Assembly (NCBI GenBank): GCA_016744695.1
Contig: JADGDV010000014.1
Coordinates: 1-64,000, forward strand
Length of the DNA stretch: 64,000 nucleotides
Reading direction: 5' to 3'
Origin: Hahellaceae bacterium
GTDB lineage: Bacteria > Pseudomonadota > Gammaproteobacteria > Pseudomonadales > Oleiphilaceae
Below are positions 27,221-36,402 of the stretch, piece after piece; within the stretch, counting starts at the first letter, position 1; each line of letters opens with the position of its first letter. The notes below the pieces were generated by a model. It saw nothing but the letters and a program-made list of their open reading frames with translations. It made no database searches and was not told where the DNA came from. The translations under genes were made by a program, and so were the position numbers.

Positions 27221-28582
27221 ATGACTAAAGTCGGGTCTACCAAAAAGACACGTATCATTGCTTTTACTAGTGGCAAAGGGGGGGTTGGGAAAACCAGTCT
27301 TTCAGTCAATTTAGCCATTGCTTTATCCCGAATGGGTTCCAAAGTTTGCTTGTTTGATGCTGATATGGGCATGGCTAACGTTAATATCATTTTGGGCATT
27401 ACGCCCGCTTATACTTTAGAACACCTTTTTACTAACGAAAAAACGATTCAGGATATTGTTTTTCCTGGGCCTGCTGGTCTTGATATTATTCCGGGGGCTT
27501 CAGGGTTTTCTAAATGTGTTGATCTTGATGAAACGCAGCAAGAACGATTAGTTGAAGCCCTTGAGTTTATTGAACCAAAGTATGATTACCTGATTATTGA
27601 TACCGGCGCAGGAATATCGCCCGCCGTACTTCATTTTGTAGCAGCAGCACAGATGGCTGCGGTGGTTATTACCCCTGAACCTACATCACTGACTGATGCT
27701 TTTTCTTTACTTAAAGTTCTTCATCGACGTGGCTATAAACGAAAGCCTCAGGTGATTGTTAATATGGTTCAGAGTGCATCTAAGGCAGATAAAATATATA
27801 GACGTTTTGATTCAGCAGTAAAAAAATATATAGGGGTCGATACTGAATTCCTAGGTTCTGTTTGGATGGATGAGAGTATTCGCTCTTCTATTACGTTGCA
27901 GCGACCTGTTGCGATGCTTCCAGAGTCTGACCCATCATGCAAGCGTTTCTACCGTTTAGCTGATCGCTTAGATAAAGCATTTAATAGCGGTGGTGTGCCG
28001 AAAGTCTCTTTTTCGCACTACTGGAAAAAAATAGCAGAACGATCTAATGCACGGCGTGTTAAAAAAGCTGTTGAGGCTGAGACTAAAGAAACCAATCTGA
28101 ATGAATTCCAGTCTAAAGGAAGTACTGAACCGTTAACGTCGGCACCAGAAGATAGCTGGGTAGACCTTAGAGTTAAGATGAATCAATTTCTTGAGAATGA
28201 TAATACGACACCTGAGCAAGTGGTTACATTATTATCCAGTTGTATTGTGACCTACGGTGATCGCCTAGGTGGAGCAGCCACAGATCTGTTGCATGGCCTG
28301 CTTCAGGTAATAAAGCCTGCTGAATTAGACGAAGATAATAAAGCGTTAATTGCTCAAGATCTTAAAAGACTGGTGTCGGCTCCCTCGAATATACAAGACC
28401 TTAAAGAAATACCCTCAGAAGAGCCTGTGCTTGATGCTAAAAAGCATCGATATGATGAGCGTGAATTTGGCTGTCAGTCTGTGTTAGTAGAAAAAATTCG
28501 TCAATCTTCCGGTCAAATATCTTTGGATCACTTGCTCGAGTCCATTAAATATACTTCCCTGGTTGAACCGACTGGTTCATAA
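27221..28582 (+). CDS. MinD/FlhG-like ATPase with long C-terminal extension
   Basis: A 453-aa protein. Residues 12 to about 260 form a MinD/ParA-type ATPase with the deviant Walker A 'SGKGGVGKTSLSVNLA' (about 15-30), 'CLFDADMGMANVNIILG' and the 'YDYLIIDTGAGIS' switch region. The closest relatives in appearance are FlhG (FleN) proteins, which are about 280 aa. Here a further 190 residues follow, helical and acidic, with no motif I recognise. No flagellar genes are near. It precedes an alpha/beta hydrolase (42-base gap) and a fatty acyl-CoA reductase. Role unknown; spatial regulation or protein positioning would be typical of the fold. Confidence 0.8.
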   Translation: MTKVGSTKKTRIIAFTSGKGGVGKTSLSVNLAIALSRMGSKVCLFDADMGMANVNIILGITPAYTLEHLFTNEKTIQDIVFPGPAGLDIIPGASGFSKCVDLDETQQERLVEALEFIEPKYDYLIIDTGAGISPAVLHFVAAAQMAAVVITPEPTSLTDAFSLLKVLHRRGYKRKPQVIVNMVQSASKADKIYRRFDSAVKKYIGVDTEFLGSVWMDESIRSSITLQRPVAMLPESDPSCKRFYRLADRLDKAFNSGGVPKVSFSHYWKKIAERSNARRVKKAVEAETKETNLNEFQSKGSTEPLTSAPEDSWVDLRVKMNQFLENDNTTPEQVVTLLSSCIVTYGDRLGGAATDLLHGLLQVIKPAELDEDNKALIAQDLKRLVSAPSNIQDLKEIPSEEPVLDAKKHRYDEREFGCQSVLVEKIRQSSGQISLDHLLESIKYTSLVEPTGS

Positions 28583-28624
28583 TAAGGTGGTTTTCAATGA
28601 TGAATATCTACTTTAAGGATGTAA

Positions 28625-29521
28625 GTGGTGAGAAAGGAATATCTTCAGTTTAAATCGTTGGGTGATGAAATTAAATGTACGCTCTTTTTACCTGATAGCC
28701 CCCCTAATAATTCTGCTGTTAGTTTGATTCCTGCTGTAATTTTTTGTCATGGAGCGATTGATTACAAAGAACATTTTTTTGAGTTTGCCGAATTTCTTGC
28801 TGACAATGGTTATGCCGCACTGGCGATGGATATGCATGGCCATGGGGAAAGTGAAGGTGCTAGATACAATGTAAGAATGAAGCAATGGGTACCCGATATT
28901 CTTGCCGGGATTAAATATCTTTCAATGCATGAGCTGATTGATAGCGCAAGAATTGGCGCTGTAGGGTTTTCATCGGGTGGAACGGCTATTCTTGAAGCGG
29001 CGATTCAGCAAAGTTCAAGTAGTGAACCGCTTGCGCTTAAGGCTCTGGTAACACTAGATGCCACAGTTAAAACAATTATAAGTCCTGTTGAAACAGTGGT
29101 ATTCAAAGCGATATCAGGTCTGGGACGTGTAAAACGGAAGTTGTTAGGGCACGATATAAAAATACCTCTCTATGATTTAGCGGTTAAGCTACCTGCCTCT
29201 TGTAATCCCGAGGTTAATGATGCTTTTCATAGTGATCCATATTTTGAAAAAGGGTACAAATCTTATCCTCTGCCCGGCGCGGTAGAAAGTTTGATTATTG
29301 ATACGATTAAAAGAGTTGATAAAATCACTATTCCGGTGTGTGTTATTCATGGTGAAGAAGATAGAGTTGATTCGCCTGATACAGCCAGAGAGTTATTTGG
29401 GAAACTTAAATCTAAAAAAGAATTACATATAATTCCTCAGAGCGGTCATATTGGTCATTTGGATTATCAAAAAAAGAAAATTCAAAACCTAGCTAAGTCT
29501 TGGTTTGATTCTTGTCTTTGA
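28625..29521 (+). CDS. Alpha/beta hydrolase
   Basis: A 298-aa protein with the alpha/beta-hydrolase fold: oxyanion region 'VIFCHGAIDYKEHF' , 'DMHGHGESEG', nucleophile elbow G-x-S-x-G as 'GFSSGG' at about residues 119-124, catalytic acid region 'VIHGEEDRVDSP' and the histidine in 'PQSGHIGHLD'. The Ser-Asp-His triad is therefore complete. It may be an esterase, thioesterase or lipase; the family does not define the substrate. The position between the MinD-like ATPase and the fatty acyl-CoA reductase suggests acyl-ester metabolism. Start is GTG at 28625 with 'aaggatgtaagt' upstream. Confidence 0.82.
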   Translation: MVRKEYLQFKSLGDEIKCTLFLPDSPPNNSAVSLIPAVIFCHGAIDYKEHFFEFAEFLADNGYAALAMDMHGHGESEGARYNVRMKQWVPDILAGIKYLSMHELIDSARIGAVGFSSGGTAILEAAIQQSSSSEPLALKALVTLDATVKTIISPVETVVFKAISGLGRVKRKLLGHDIKIPLYDLAVKLPASCNPEVNDAFHSDPYFEKGYKSYPLPGAVESLIIDTIKRVDKITIPVCVIHGEEDRVDSPDTARELFGKLKSKKELHIIPQSGHIGHLDYQKKKIQNLAKSWFDSCL

Positions 29522-29740
29522 CTGGGGGCCTTATTACAGCTCTCCCATTGTTCTACAATCCTTTTTATTTCTGCAAACAAGGTCTTGCCTGAGCTGTGAG
29601 CCTGTTCACGTCACCTTAAAGTCTTTTAAATCTTAGAGCGAAATGAGCCTCTGGTCACTCTTTGATATATGACTATCTGTAAAGATATTTATAACAAACA
29701 GCGTTATTAAAATAATAAAACAAGTAGAGGTAGGTGACTT

Positions 29741-31309
29741 ATGACTAATAAGGCGGCAGTTATCTTGAAAAATATCAGCTCGGCTAAATTATCAGTAACC
29801 CATTCGTTAGCAGGAAAAAACATACTGGTAACGGGAACGACCGGCTTTGTAGGGAAGGTGGTGGTTGAAAAGCTTTTACGAGATACACCAGATATCGGTG
29901 GCATCTACTTATTAATCAGGGGCAGCAAAAATTACCCTGATGCTAATGATCGATTTGCTCATGAAATTGCGTGTTCCTCAATATTTGATCGACTAAAAGC
30001 CAATGGCGAACAGGTCTTTCAGCGTCTTTGTAGTCAAAAAATTCATTGTATCACTGGCGAGGTTACTGAGTCTCAGTTTGGACTTGAGAGTGAACAATTT
30101 GAGTCTTTAGCGAAAAAAGTGGATGTGATTGTAAACTCGGCTGCCAGTGTTAACTTTAGAGAAGCCCTTGATCAAGCGTTGTCAATTAATGCACTTTGCC
30201 TTTATAACACGGTTGAGTTTTCTAAATTAGCTGGCCAAATTCCTGTTCTGCAAGTATCAACCTGCTACGTTAATGGCTTTAATAAAGGGGATATGCTTGA
30301 AGAAAATGTTAAGCCACAAAATAACCTTATCCCCCTTAACGATGATGGCTATTATGAGCTAGATGCATTAGTCGATGACCTTCAAGCTAAAATATCTAAA
30401 CTGAAGAATGAGTATTCTGGCGGTACGCTTGAAAATAAGCTTATTGATCTAGGCATTTCAGAAGCTAACCAGTATGGCTGGAATGATACCTATACGTTTA
30501 CAAAGTGGATGGGGGAGCAAATTCTTAGAAAAGAGTTACAAGATGCTCCTTTAACTATCTTACGGCCTGCCATTGTCGAAAGCGCATTAATAGGCCCATC
30601 TCCAGGCTGGATAGAAGGTGTGAAAGTGGCTGATGCTATTCTCATGGCCTACGCAAGAGAAAAGGTTGTGTTCTTTCCTGGGGATCCAAAAGGTATCGTT
30701 GATATTATCCCGGTAGATTTAGTCGCCAACAGTATTATTATCAGTGTAGCCGAACTGCTTAGAAACCAATTTAAAAACACAAACGAACATAAGGTTTATC
30801 AGTGCTGTAGTAGTGGGGCTAACCCTATGAAAATAGGCGATATGATTAAATATACCCAACAAGAAGCCGATATAAATCATCTAAAACATGATCGTTTGTT
30901 TTATCGAAAGCCGAAGCGTCCTTTCATCATGGTGGGCAAGAAGGTCTTTTTAGCGATGATGAGTGCGGTTAAGCTTCCTGTAATGGGAATCAATAAAATT
31001 AGTAAATTGTTGGGCGGTGATGCTCAGGGTGAAATGCTGGAAAATCTTGAAACGGCCATGAAACTATCAACGGTATTTTCTTTTTATACTCAGCCGTCGT
31101 ATGTTTTTCATAATAAAAAGCTAATGAAGCTGCACTCTCAACTCAATGATGCAGACAGGGCTTTGTTTCCAGTAGATGCAATGTTGATTGATTGGGAAGA
31201 ATATATTAGAAACATTCATATCCCCGGGCTTAATAAATTCGCTTTAAAAGAAAGAACGCGTCCTGTGAAAAAAGCAGAGCAAGTTCAACGAAGCGTGAAA
31301 GCTGCATAA
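29741..31309 (+). CDS. Alcohol-forming fatty acyl-CoA reductase
   Basis: A 522-aa protein. The N-terminal Rossmann domain has the NADPH motif 'VTGTTGFVGKVVVEKLL' near residues 29-45, and the extended-SDR catalytic YxxxK is seen in 'YTFTKWMGEQ' at about residue 251. A C-terminal FAR-type domain follows, ending 'LNKFALKERTRPVKKAEQV'. It closely follows the roughly 510-aa Marinobacter reductase that turns fatty acyl-CoA into fatty alcohol for wax esters, with 'GGIYLLIRG', 'QVSTCYVNG', 'PSPGWIEGVKVADAI' and 'IIPVDLVANSII' in the same order. No wax ester synthase (HHxxxDG) is in the window. Confidence 0.9.
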   Translation: MTNKAAVILKNISSAKLSVTHSLAGKNILVTGTTGFVGKVVVEKLLRDTPDIGGIYLLIRGSKNYPDANDRFAHEIACSSIFDRLKANGEQVFQRLCSQKIHCITGEVTESQFGLESEQFESLAKKVDVIVNSAASVNFREALDQALSINALCLYNTVEFSKLAGQIPVLQVSTCYVNGFNKGDMLEENVKPQNNLIPLNDDGYYELDALVDDLQAKISKLKNEYSGGTLENKLIDLGISEANQYGWNDTYTFTKWMGEQILRKELQDAPLTILRPAIVESALIGPSPGWIEGVKVADAILMAYAREKVVFFPGDPKGIVDIIPVDLVANSIIISVAELLRNQFKNTNEHKVYQCCSSGANPMKIGDMIKYTQQEADINHLKHDRLFYRKPKRPFIMVGKKVFLAMMSAVKLPVMGINKISKLLGGDAQGEMLENLETAMKLSTVFSFYTQPSYVFHNKKLMKLHSQLNDADRALFPVDAMLIDWEEYIRNIHIPGLNKFALKERTRPVKKAEQVQRSVKAA

Positions 31310-31622
31310 TTAATTTTTGTAGATTTTTCAAACTATCTTTCGGTGCGCACGGCGCACCCTACAACTTGAGACTTAATTCTCAAGCCGCTTCCTATTTCAC
31401 AAAAACTAATTATACTTCATAAGCATAGCAACTGTTTCTCAGGGCCTATAATAATACTAAGAGAAATTATCAGAGCTATTTCTTCTTTCTGTGTGGTTTT
31501 TAATATTAGACCTCTTTATACCTTGGTCTAATTTAAAACTTACACCTTGAAGCGTAAAAAAGAATAAACGAAGAGCTAGAATCTGATATTAACTGTTAAC
31601 GGAACAACGACGGGAAAAAAAG
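31310..31622. other. Intergenic region upstream of acs
   Basis: These 313 bases hold no protein-like frame. Besides the half REP-like arm at 31341-31362 I see only A+T-rich sequence with several possible -10 boxes (for example 'tataataat' near 31447), which would suit an acs promoter. No clear operator or riboswitch could be recognised by eye. Confidence 0.4.
31341..31362. repeat. REP-like element, single arm
   Basis: A 22-base segment starting 'cggtgcgcacggcgcaccct' differs by one base from the right arm of the complete palindrome at 4912-4933. It forms a short hairpin by itself (7-bp arms 'ggtgcgc' and 'gcgcacc' around 'acg'). No opposing second arm is present nearby. It sits 31 bases after the acyl-CoA reductase stop. 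Confidence 0.7.
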
Positions 31623-33569
31623 ATGAGTGAAGCTAAGGTGTATCCAGTTAAAGACACAGCAAAGGCCAGAGCACTGGTTGATGATAAACAATACCAGGTG
31701 ATGTATAACGAGTCAGTGAATAACCCCGATGCCTTTTGGGGTGAGCATGGTAAACGACTAGACTGGATAAAACCTTATTCACAAGTAAAAAATACGTCTT
31801 TTGATCATTCTGATGTATCAATTAAATGGTATGAAGATGGCACACTGAACGCGAGTGTAAACTGTTTAGACCGGCACCTTGAAACAAGAGGTGATCAAAC
31901 AGCAATTATATTTGAAGGTGATGACCCCGCAGACTCTCGACATGTGACGTATCGTGAGCTTCATGAAGAAACCTGTAAATTTGCTAATGTTTTGAAATCC
32001 CAAGGGGTTCAAAAGGGCGATATCGTTACTATTTATATGCCAATGATTGTAGAGACCGCTGTGGCTATGCTGGCATGTGCTCGAATTGGAGCCATGCACT
32101 CAGTTGTTTTTGGTGGTTTTTCTCCAGAAGCGTTAGGCGCTCGTGTTATTGACGGTTCTGCAAAATGGATAGTTACTGCTGATCAAGGTGTGCGTGGTGG
32201 ACGTGCAATTCCTCTTAAGCGTAATGTTGATGAAGCGCTTAAAAATCCTGAAGTAACAACGGTAGAAAAAGTATTCGTTGTTAAGCGAACGGGTGGTGAG
32301 GTTAATTGGACTGAAGGTCGAGATGTTTGGTATCACGACTTAATAGCTGAGGCTAGCGCTGACTGTCCAGCAGAAGAAATGAATGCTGAAGACCCTCTAT
32401 TCATGCTTTATACCTCTGGTTCTACGGGTAAGCCAAAAGGGGTGTTACATACAACGGGTGGCTACATGGTTTATGCCTCCATGACACATGAGTATGTATT
32501 TGATTATCAGGACGGTGACATCTACTGGTGTACTGCTGACTTTGGTTGGATTACGGGTCACTCATATATTCTTTATGGACCATTGGCCAATGGTGCCGTA
32601 ACAGTCTTGTTTGAAGGCGTGCCTAATTACCCTGACAGCGCTCGGTTTGGTCAGGTCGTTGATAAGCATGATGTAAATGTACTTTATACCGCACCGACGG
32701 CTATCCGCGCACTCATGGCTGAGGGCGATCAATACATGAAACAGAGCACGCGAAAGAGCTTGCGTCTGTTAGGTTCAGTGGGTGAGCCCATTAACCCTGA
32801 GGCTTGGGAGTGGTATTACCGAGTGGTGGGTGATGAGCGTTGCCCTATTGTAGATACTTGGTGGCAAACAGAAACCGGTGGCATATTAATATCACCACTG
32901 CCAGGCGCGACAGACCTTAAACCAGGATCTGCTACACGACCATTCTTTGGTATACAGCCTGCGTTGGTTGATAGTGAAGGCAATATTCTAGACGGTGCCA
33001 CTGAGGGTAACCTAGTAATATTGGATAGCTGGCCAGGTCAAATGAGAACTGTATTTGGTGATCATGAACGATTTATCCAAGCTTATTTCAGTACATACCC
33101 GGGTACTTACTGTACCGGTGATGGTGCACGTCGTGATGAAGATGGCTACTACTGGATTACCGGTAGGGTTGATGACGTACTCAATGTCGCTGGCCACCGA
33201 ATGGGCACGGCAGAAATTGAGAGTGCGTTAGTGGCTCACAAAGATGTGGCAGAAGCGGCGGTTGTTGGGTATCCACATGATATAAAAGGGCAGGGCATTT
33301 ATGTGTATGTTACTGTTAATCATGATGCAGAGCCTACAGATGAACTTAAAAAAGAGCTGATTCAATGGGTCAGAAAAGAGATCGGTCCTGTTGCTTCACC
33401 TGATGTAATTCAGTGGGCACCCGGTTTACCTAAAACACGCTCAGGTAAAATTATGCGACGAATATTACGCAAAATTGCAGCGAATGAGCATGAGAGTTTA
33501 GGTGATACGTCTACACTGGCGGATCCTTCCGTTGTTGATGACTTAATTGATAGCAGGGAAAACGCTTAA
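31623..33569 (+). CDS. acs: Acetyl-CoA synthetase (AMP-forming)
   Basis: A 648-aa enzyme of normal length that makes acetyl-CoA from acetate, ATP and CoA via acetyl-AMP. The AMP-binding P-loop '[19 protein letters not shown]' is near residues 263-281, the signature '[10 protein letters not shown]' near 414-423, the hinge '[20 protein letters not shown]' near 510-529, and the acetylation-controlled lysine in '[17 protein letters not shown]' near 606-622. Its N-terminus '[17 protein letters not shown]'-like '[20 protein letters not shown]' is typical. It is followed one base later by a response regulator that probably belongs to its control circuit. Confidence 0.97.
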   Translation: MSEAKVYPVKDTAKARALVDDKQYQVMYNESVNNPDAFWGEHGKRLDWIKPYSQVKNTSFDHSDVSIKWYEDGTLNASVNCLDRHLETRGDQTAIIFEGDDPADSRHVTYRELHEETCKFANVLKSQGVQKGDIVTIYMPMIVETAVAMLACARIGAMHSVVFGGFSPEALGARVIDGSAKWIVTADQGVRGGRAIPLKRNVDEALKNPEVTTVEKVFVVKRTGGEVNWTEGRDVWYHDLIAEASADCPAEEMNAEDPLFMLYTSGSTGKPKGVLHTTGGYMVYASMTHEYVFDYQDGDIYWCTADFGWITGHSYILYGPLANGAVTVLFEGVPNYPDSARFGQVVDKHDVNVLYTAPTAIRALMAEGDQYMKQSTRKSLRLLGSVGEPINPEAWEWYYRVVGDERCPIVDTWWQTETGGILISPLPGATDLKPGSATRPFFGIQPALVDSEGNILDGATEGNLVILDSWPGQMRTVFGDHERFIQAYFSTYPGTYCTGDGARRDEDGYYWITGRVDDVLNVAGHRMGTAEIESALVAHKDVAEAAVVGYPHDIKGQGIYVYVTVNHDAEPTDELKKELIQWVRKEIGPVASPDVIQWAPGLPKTRSGKIMRRILRKIAANEHESLGDTSTLADPSVVDDLIDSRENA

Positions 33570-33570
33570 T

Positions 33571-34227
33571 ATGTCCTATAAGATCATTATTGCGGATGAT
33601 CACCCTTTGTTCCGTGCAGCCTTAAAACAGGCTGTAGGACAAGCGGTAGATAACGTGGAAGTTATTGAGGCCGACACTATTGCCGCGCTGCAGCATGCAG
33701 TTGAAGCATGCCCAGAAGCAGACTTGGTGTTGCTTGATCTCAATATGCCCGGAGCCCATGGTTTTTCTGGACTCGTATTTATGCGAGGTCAGTATCCTGG
33801 CTTGCCCGTAGTGATGGTTTCAGGCACTGAAGATATTCAGGTGATTCGAAAGGCAATTGACTATGGCGCGTCGGGCTTTATCCCAAAGTCAGCATCACTG
33901 CAGTTAATTGCTGACGCTATTCAAGCGGTATTGAATGGTGATGTTTGGTTGCCCGCAGGCGTACAGGGGCAAATAGATAGGGCGTCCCCTGAAACCTGTG
34001 ATTTTTCAGAGAAGTTAGCAACACTTACTCCACAGCAGTTCAGAGTATTAGGGATGCTAATGGAAGGTTTGTTGAATAAACAAATTGCTTATGAACTCTC
34101 TGTATCAGAAGCAACGATTAAAGCGCATATTACCGCGGTATTTAGAAAGTTAGGGGTTCGTAATAGAACTCAAGCGGTTATTGCTGTTCAGCAACTTGAG
34201 GTTGAGCGTCCTCCTATGCCTGAATAA
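33571..34227 (+). CDS. LuxR-type response regulator, possible acs regulator
   Basis: A 218-aa regulator from the ATG at 33571, which starts right after the acs stop; an in-frame upstream ATG at 33547 would overlap acs and is less likely. The receiver has 'KIIIADDHPLFRAALKQAV' and phosphoacceptor context 'LVLLDLNMPGAHG'; the output domain has 'LTPQQFRVLGMLMEGLLNKQ' and 'SEATIKAHITAVFRKLGVRN'. Regulators of this type (ErdR/CrbR/AgmR-like) activate acs in Pseudomonas and Vibrio together with the CrbS/MxtR sensor kinase. The link to acetate is inference from adjacency. A terminator hairpin follows. Confidence 0.88.
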   Translation: MSYKIIIADDHPLFRAALKQAVGQAVDNVEVIEADTIAALQHAVEACPEADLVLLDLNMPGAHGFSGLVFMRGQYPGLPVVMVSGTEDIQVIRKAIDYGASGFIPKSASLQLIADAIQAVLNGDVWLPAGVQGQIDRASPETCDFSEKLATLTPQQFRVLGMLMEGLLNKQIAYELSVSEATIKAHITAVFRKLGVRNRTQAVIAVQQLEVERPPMPE

Positions 34228-34235
34228 GTCTTTTA

Positions 34236-34257
34236 TAGGTCAGATAGCTCTGACCTA
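34236..34257. terminator. Hairpin terminator between the response regulator and ppiC
   Basis: Nine-base perfect stem 'taggtcaga' (34236-34244) with its complement at 34249-34257 and a 4-base loop. It lies between two convergent genes, 9 bases after the response regulator stop. The following tract is A-rich on the plus strand and the preceding tract 'cttttat' gives T/A flanks, so it may act on both strands. Confidence 0.7.
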
Positions 34258-34278
34258 CAAAAGCAATTTCTTTATTGA

Positions 34279-34560
34279 TTACTCAGAACGAGCCGTCACT
34301 TCAATTAAGTGATAGCCAAACTGAGTTTTAACAGGGCCTAGCACTTTATTGAGGTCACCAGAAAAAACGACTTCATCAAACTCTCTAACCATTTGGCCTG
34401 GGCCAAATTCACCCAGAGCCCCACCTTGTTGACCTGATGGACAGCTTGAGAAATTACGAGCAACTTCAGCAAAATCGGTTCCGCCTTCGATTTTTGCTTT
34501 TAAATCATTACATTTTTCTTCGTTATCTACCAATATGTGTCTTGCGCTGGCACTTGCCAT
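34279..34560 (-). CDS. ppiC: Parvulin-type peptidyl-prolyl cis-trans isomerase
   Basis: A 93-aa stand-alone parvulin, the same length as cytoplasmic PpiC (Par10). The domain shows 'ASARHILVDNEEKCNDLK', 'FAEVARNFSSCPSGQQGGAL', 'GEFGPGQMVREFDEVVF' and the end 'VKTQFGYHLIEVTAR', covering the conserved histidine, cysteine and phenylalanine active-site positions. There is no signal peptide, so the product is cytoplasmic. A clear 'aggag' site precedes the ATG. It is downstream of the CvfB-like gene (24-base gap) and probably cotranscribed. Confidence 0.95.
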   Translation of the reverse strand: MASASARHILVDNEEKCNDLKAKIEGGTDFAEVARNFSSCPSGQQGGALGEFGPGQMVREFDEVVFSGDLNKVLGPVKTQFGYHLIEVTARSE

Positions 34561-34584
34561 AACTATCTCCTGCTTGAATTCAGA

Positions 34585-35436
34585 TTAATCGTTCTTATCA
34601 CTTTCTTTAATAAGGGTGATACCGTCTTTTTCAATAGTTATCTGACGATTTTTATAAAGGGCGCCAATAGCCATTTTGTACGCTTTTTTGCTCGCGCCGA
34701 AGGTTTTGTAAATAGCTTCTGGGGCACTTTTATCTGAGAGAGGCAAATATCCACCTTGTTTTAGCAGTTCGGTCATTACCCTACCGGTTAAGGTGTCTAC
34801 TTTTTTATAACCTGGTTGTTGTAGGCTAAGGTCTAATTTTCCATCTTCTCGAATACGTTTGATATAGCCTTTTATCTTCTGGCCATACTCTAATGGCCGA
34901 TAGACTTCGCTATCGAATAGAACACCCCAGTGATCACCGTTAATCAACGCGTTGTAGCCAATATCTGAGTGTTCACAAATGAGTAGGTCAACTTCCAGGC
35001 CATTATGGTAACGACCAGGTTCTTGATCTAGGTACTTATTGATTTTGCTGGTCGCAGCAATTCTGTTTGTTTCATCATCATAGTAGATTGCAACTACATA
35101 AGACTGACCTTCAACCATAGTTTGCTTTTGTTCGCTAAACGGAACAAGCAGGTCTTTAGGTAAGCCCCAGTCAAGGAATGCCCCCACCTGATTAACGGCA
35201 ACCACTTTTAAACAAGCAAATTCACCCACCATTGCTTTTGGTTTTTCTGTCGTGGCGATAATGCGATCTTTGGAATCGAAGTAAATAAAGACCTGTACAA
35301 AGTTACCCACACTTTTGCCTTTGGGAACATACCGGAAAGGCATGAAAATTTGACCTAAATTATCTCCGTCGAGATAGACACCTATATCGGTGTCTTTAAC
35401 TATTTCTAACTTGTTGAACTGACCGACTGTTGCCAT
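34585..35436 (-). CDS. S1-like RNA-binding protein, CvfB/YitL family
   Basis: A 283-aa protein with tandem S1-like OB folds and a C-terminal winged helix, as in CvfB of Staphylococcus. Visible features are 'GVYLDGDNLGQIFMPFRYVP', 'VGAFLDWGLPKDLLVPFSEQ', 'GYNALINGDHWGVLFDSEVY' and 'IREDGKLDLSLQQPGYKKVD'. The end 'ASKKAYKMAIGALYKNRQI' fits the conserved terminal winged helix. These proteins bind RNA; in Staphylococcus CvfB influences virulence gene expression, but the role in gammaproteobacteria is not clear. Confidence 0.9.
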   Translation of the reverse strand: MATVGQFNKLEIVKDTDIGVYLDGDNLGQIFMPFRYVPKGKSVGNFVQVFIYFDSKDRIIATTEKPKAMVGEFACLKVVAVNQVGAFLDWGLPKDLLVPFSEQKQTMVEGQSYVVAIYYDDETNRIAATSKINKYLDQEPGRYHNGLEVDLLICEHSDIGYNALINGDHWGVLFDSEVYRPLEYGQKIKGYIKRIREDGKLDLSLQQPGYKKVDTLTGRVMTELLKQGGYLPLSDKSAPEAIYKTFGASKKAYKMAIGALYKNRQITIEKDGITLIKESDKND

Positions 35437-35484
35437 TTAGAGTGTCCTGAAAATCGTTATCAAAGATAAATGCTATGTAGTATA

Positions 35485-36402
35485 TCACTGCTTAGACAAT
35501 AACAGTGTGGCTGTTTTAGAACTTCCCGGTGAGAGGCTCCAGCTATCATTAAATGCTGCGCCTCGCTCAACGCAAATATAGTCTTCATAATGTTCAATAC
35601 CTACGTCGTTCATTTGCTCTGCTAGCTTAGCGCCAGGGTTCCAAACTATCGCAGTTGGACAGTTTTCACCCTTGATGTTTATCGTGGGGGTTCCAATAAT
35701 AGTTTGTTGTATACCTACATCTTCGTACACGCTATCAACTTCACCTTTAAAATAAATATCCCCTTGTTGATGCTTAACTGAAAATTTACCTGCTTCATCT
35801 CGGTTGGCAGCATCAAGATATTGGTGTTTGTCTAAACCGGAAACATGGACGTCTTGCAGTTTTTCGACACAAAAGTAGCTATGTAGAGCCCAGCTAAAGG
35901 GCATATGTGAATCACTTAAGTTAAGCGCCGTTAATGACATTTTAATGTGGTCTGACAGCATTATTTTTAGGTCTAGCTGAAAGCGGTGAGGGTAGAGTGG
36001 AAGGTCTGATTCAGATGAAGTGAATTGAAAGTTTAACTCTACAGAGCCGTTCTTTGATTCAATAATATTAATAAGTGCCCAAGGCTGTGTTCGAACAAAA
36101 CCATGTTTAGGCTTCTGTGGGTCTAATGGGTTAACGCCGAACCAGGGCGCACAAACGGGGATGCCTCCTCGGATAGCTTTACCCTCAGAAAATATAGCTT
36201 TTGGACTTAGCCAAAGCCATGGAGCTTCACTTTTTTTACCTTGAAACTTTGGTGTAAATTCAAGTAGCTGAGCACCTTGAGGGGCAATAACCGCATGGAA
36301 AAGTGGTGAGTTGACCTCTATAAGGGGGCATTTTTCTTTAGAGCCGTATAAAGTCTCGCTGTCTGTGGACGAAATATAGTGTGAGTTGTTGATGTTGTTC
36401 AT
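35485..36402 (-). CDS. D-hexose-6-phosphate mutarotase (YeaD-like)
   Basis: A 305-aa protein of the aldose-1-epimerase fold. The segments 'IRGGIPVCAPWFGVNP', 'KHGFVRTQPWALINI', 'FSWALHSYFCVEKLQDVHVSG' and 'AIVWNPGAKLAEQMNDVG' follow the YeaD family, including the catalytic histidine pair (H in 'KHGFVR' and 'LHSYF') and the glutamate near the end ('CVERGAAF'). The expected reaction is anomer exchange of glucose-6-phosphate. Its start overlaps the stop of the MATE transporter gene by four bases, so they are translationally coupled. Confidence 0.9.
   Translation of the reverse strand: MNNINNSHYISSTDSETLYGSKEKCPLIEVNSPLFHAVIAPQGAQLLEFTPKFQGKKSEAPWLWLSPKAIFSEGKAIRGGIPVCAPWFGVNPLDPQKPKHGFVRTQPWALINIIESKNGSVELNFQFTSSESDLPLYPHRFQLDLKIMLSDHIKMSLTALNLSDSHMPFSWALHSYFCVEKLQDVHVSGLDKHQYLDAANRDEAGKFSVKHQQGDIYFKGEVDSVYEDVGIQQTIIGTPTINIKGENCPTAIVWNPGAKLAEQMNDVGIEHYEDYICVERGAAFNDSWSLSPGSSKTATLLLSKQ

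Noticed and set aside
33547-33570. Upstream ATG for the response regulator inside acs
   Set aside because: It would add eight residues unlike receiver N-termini; the ATG at 33571 right after the acs stop fits the family.
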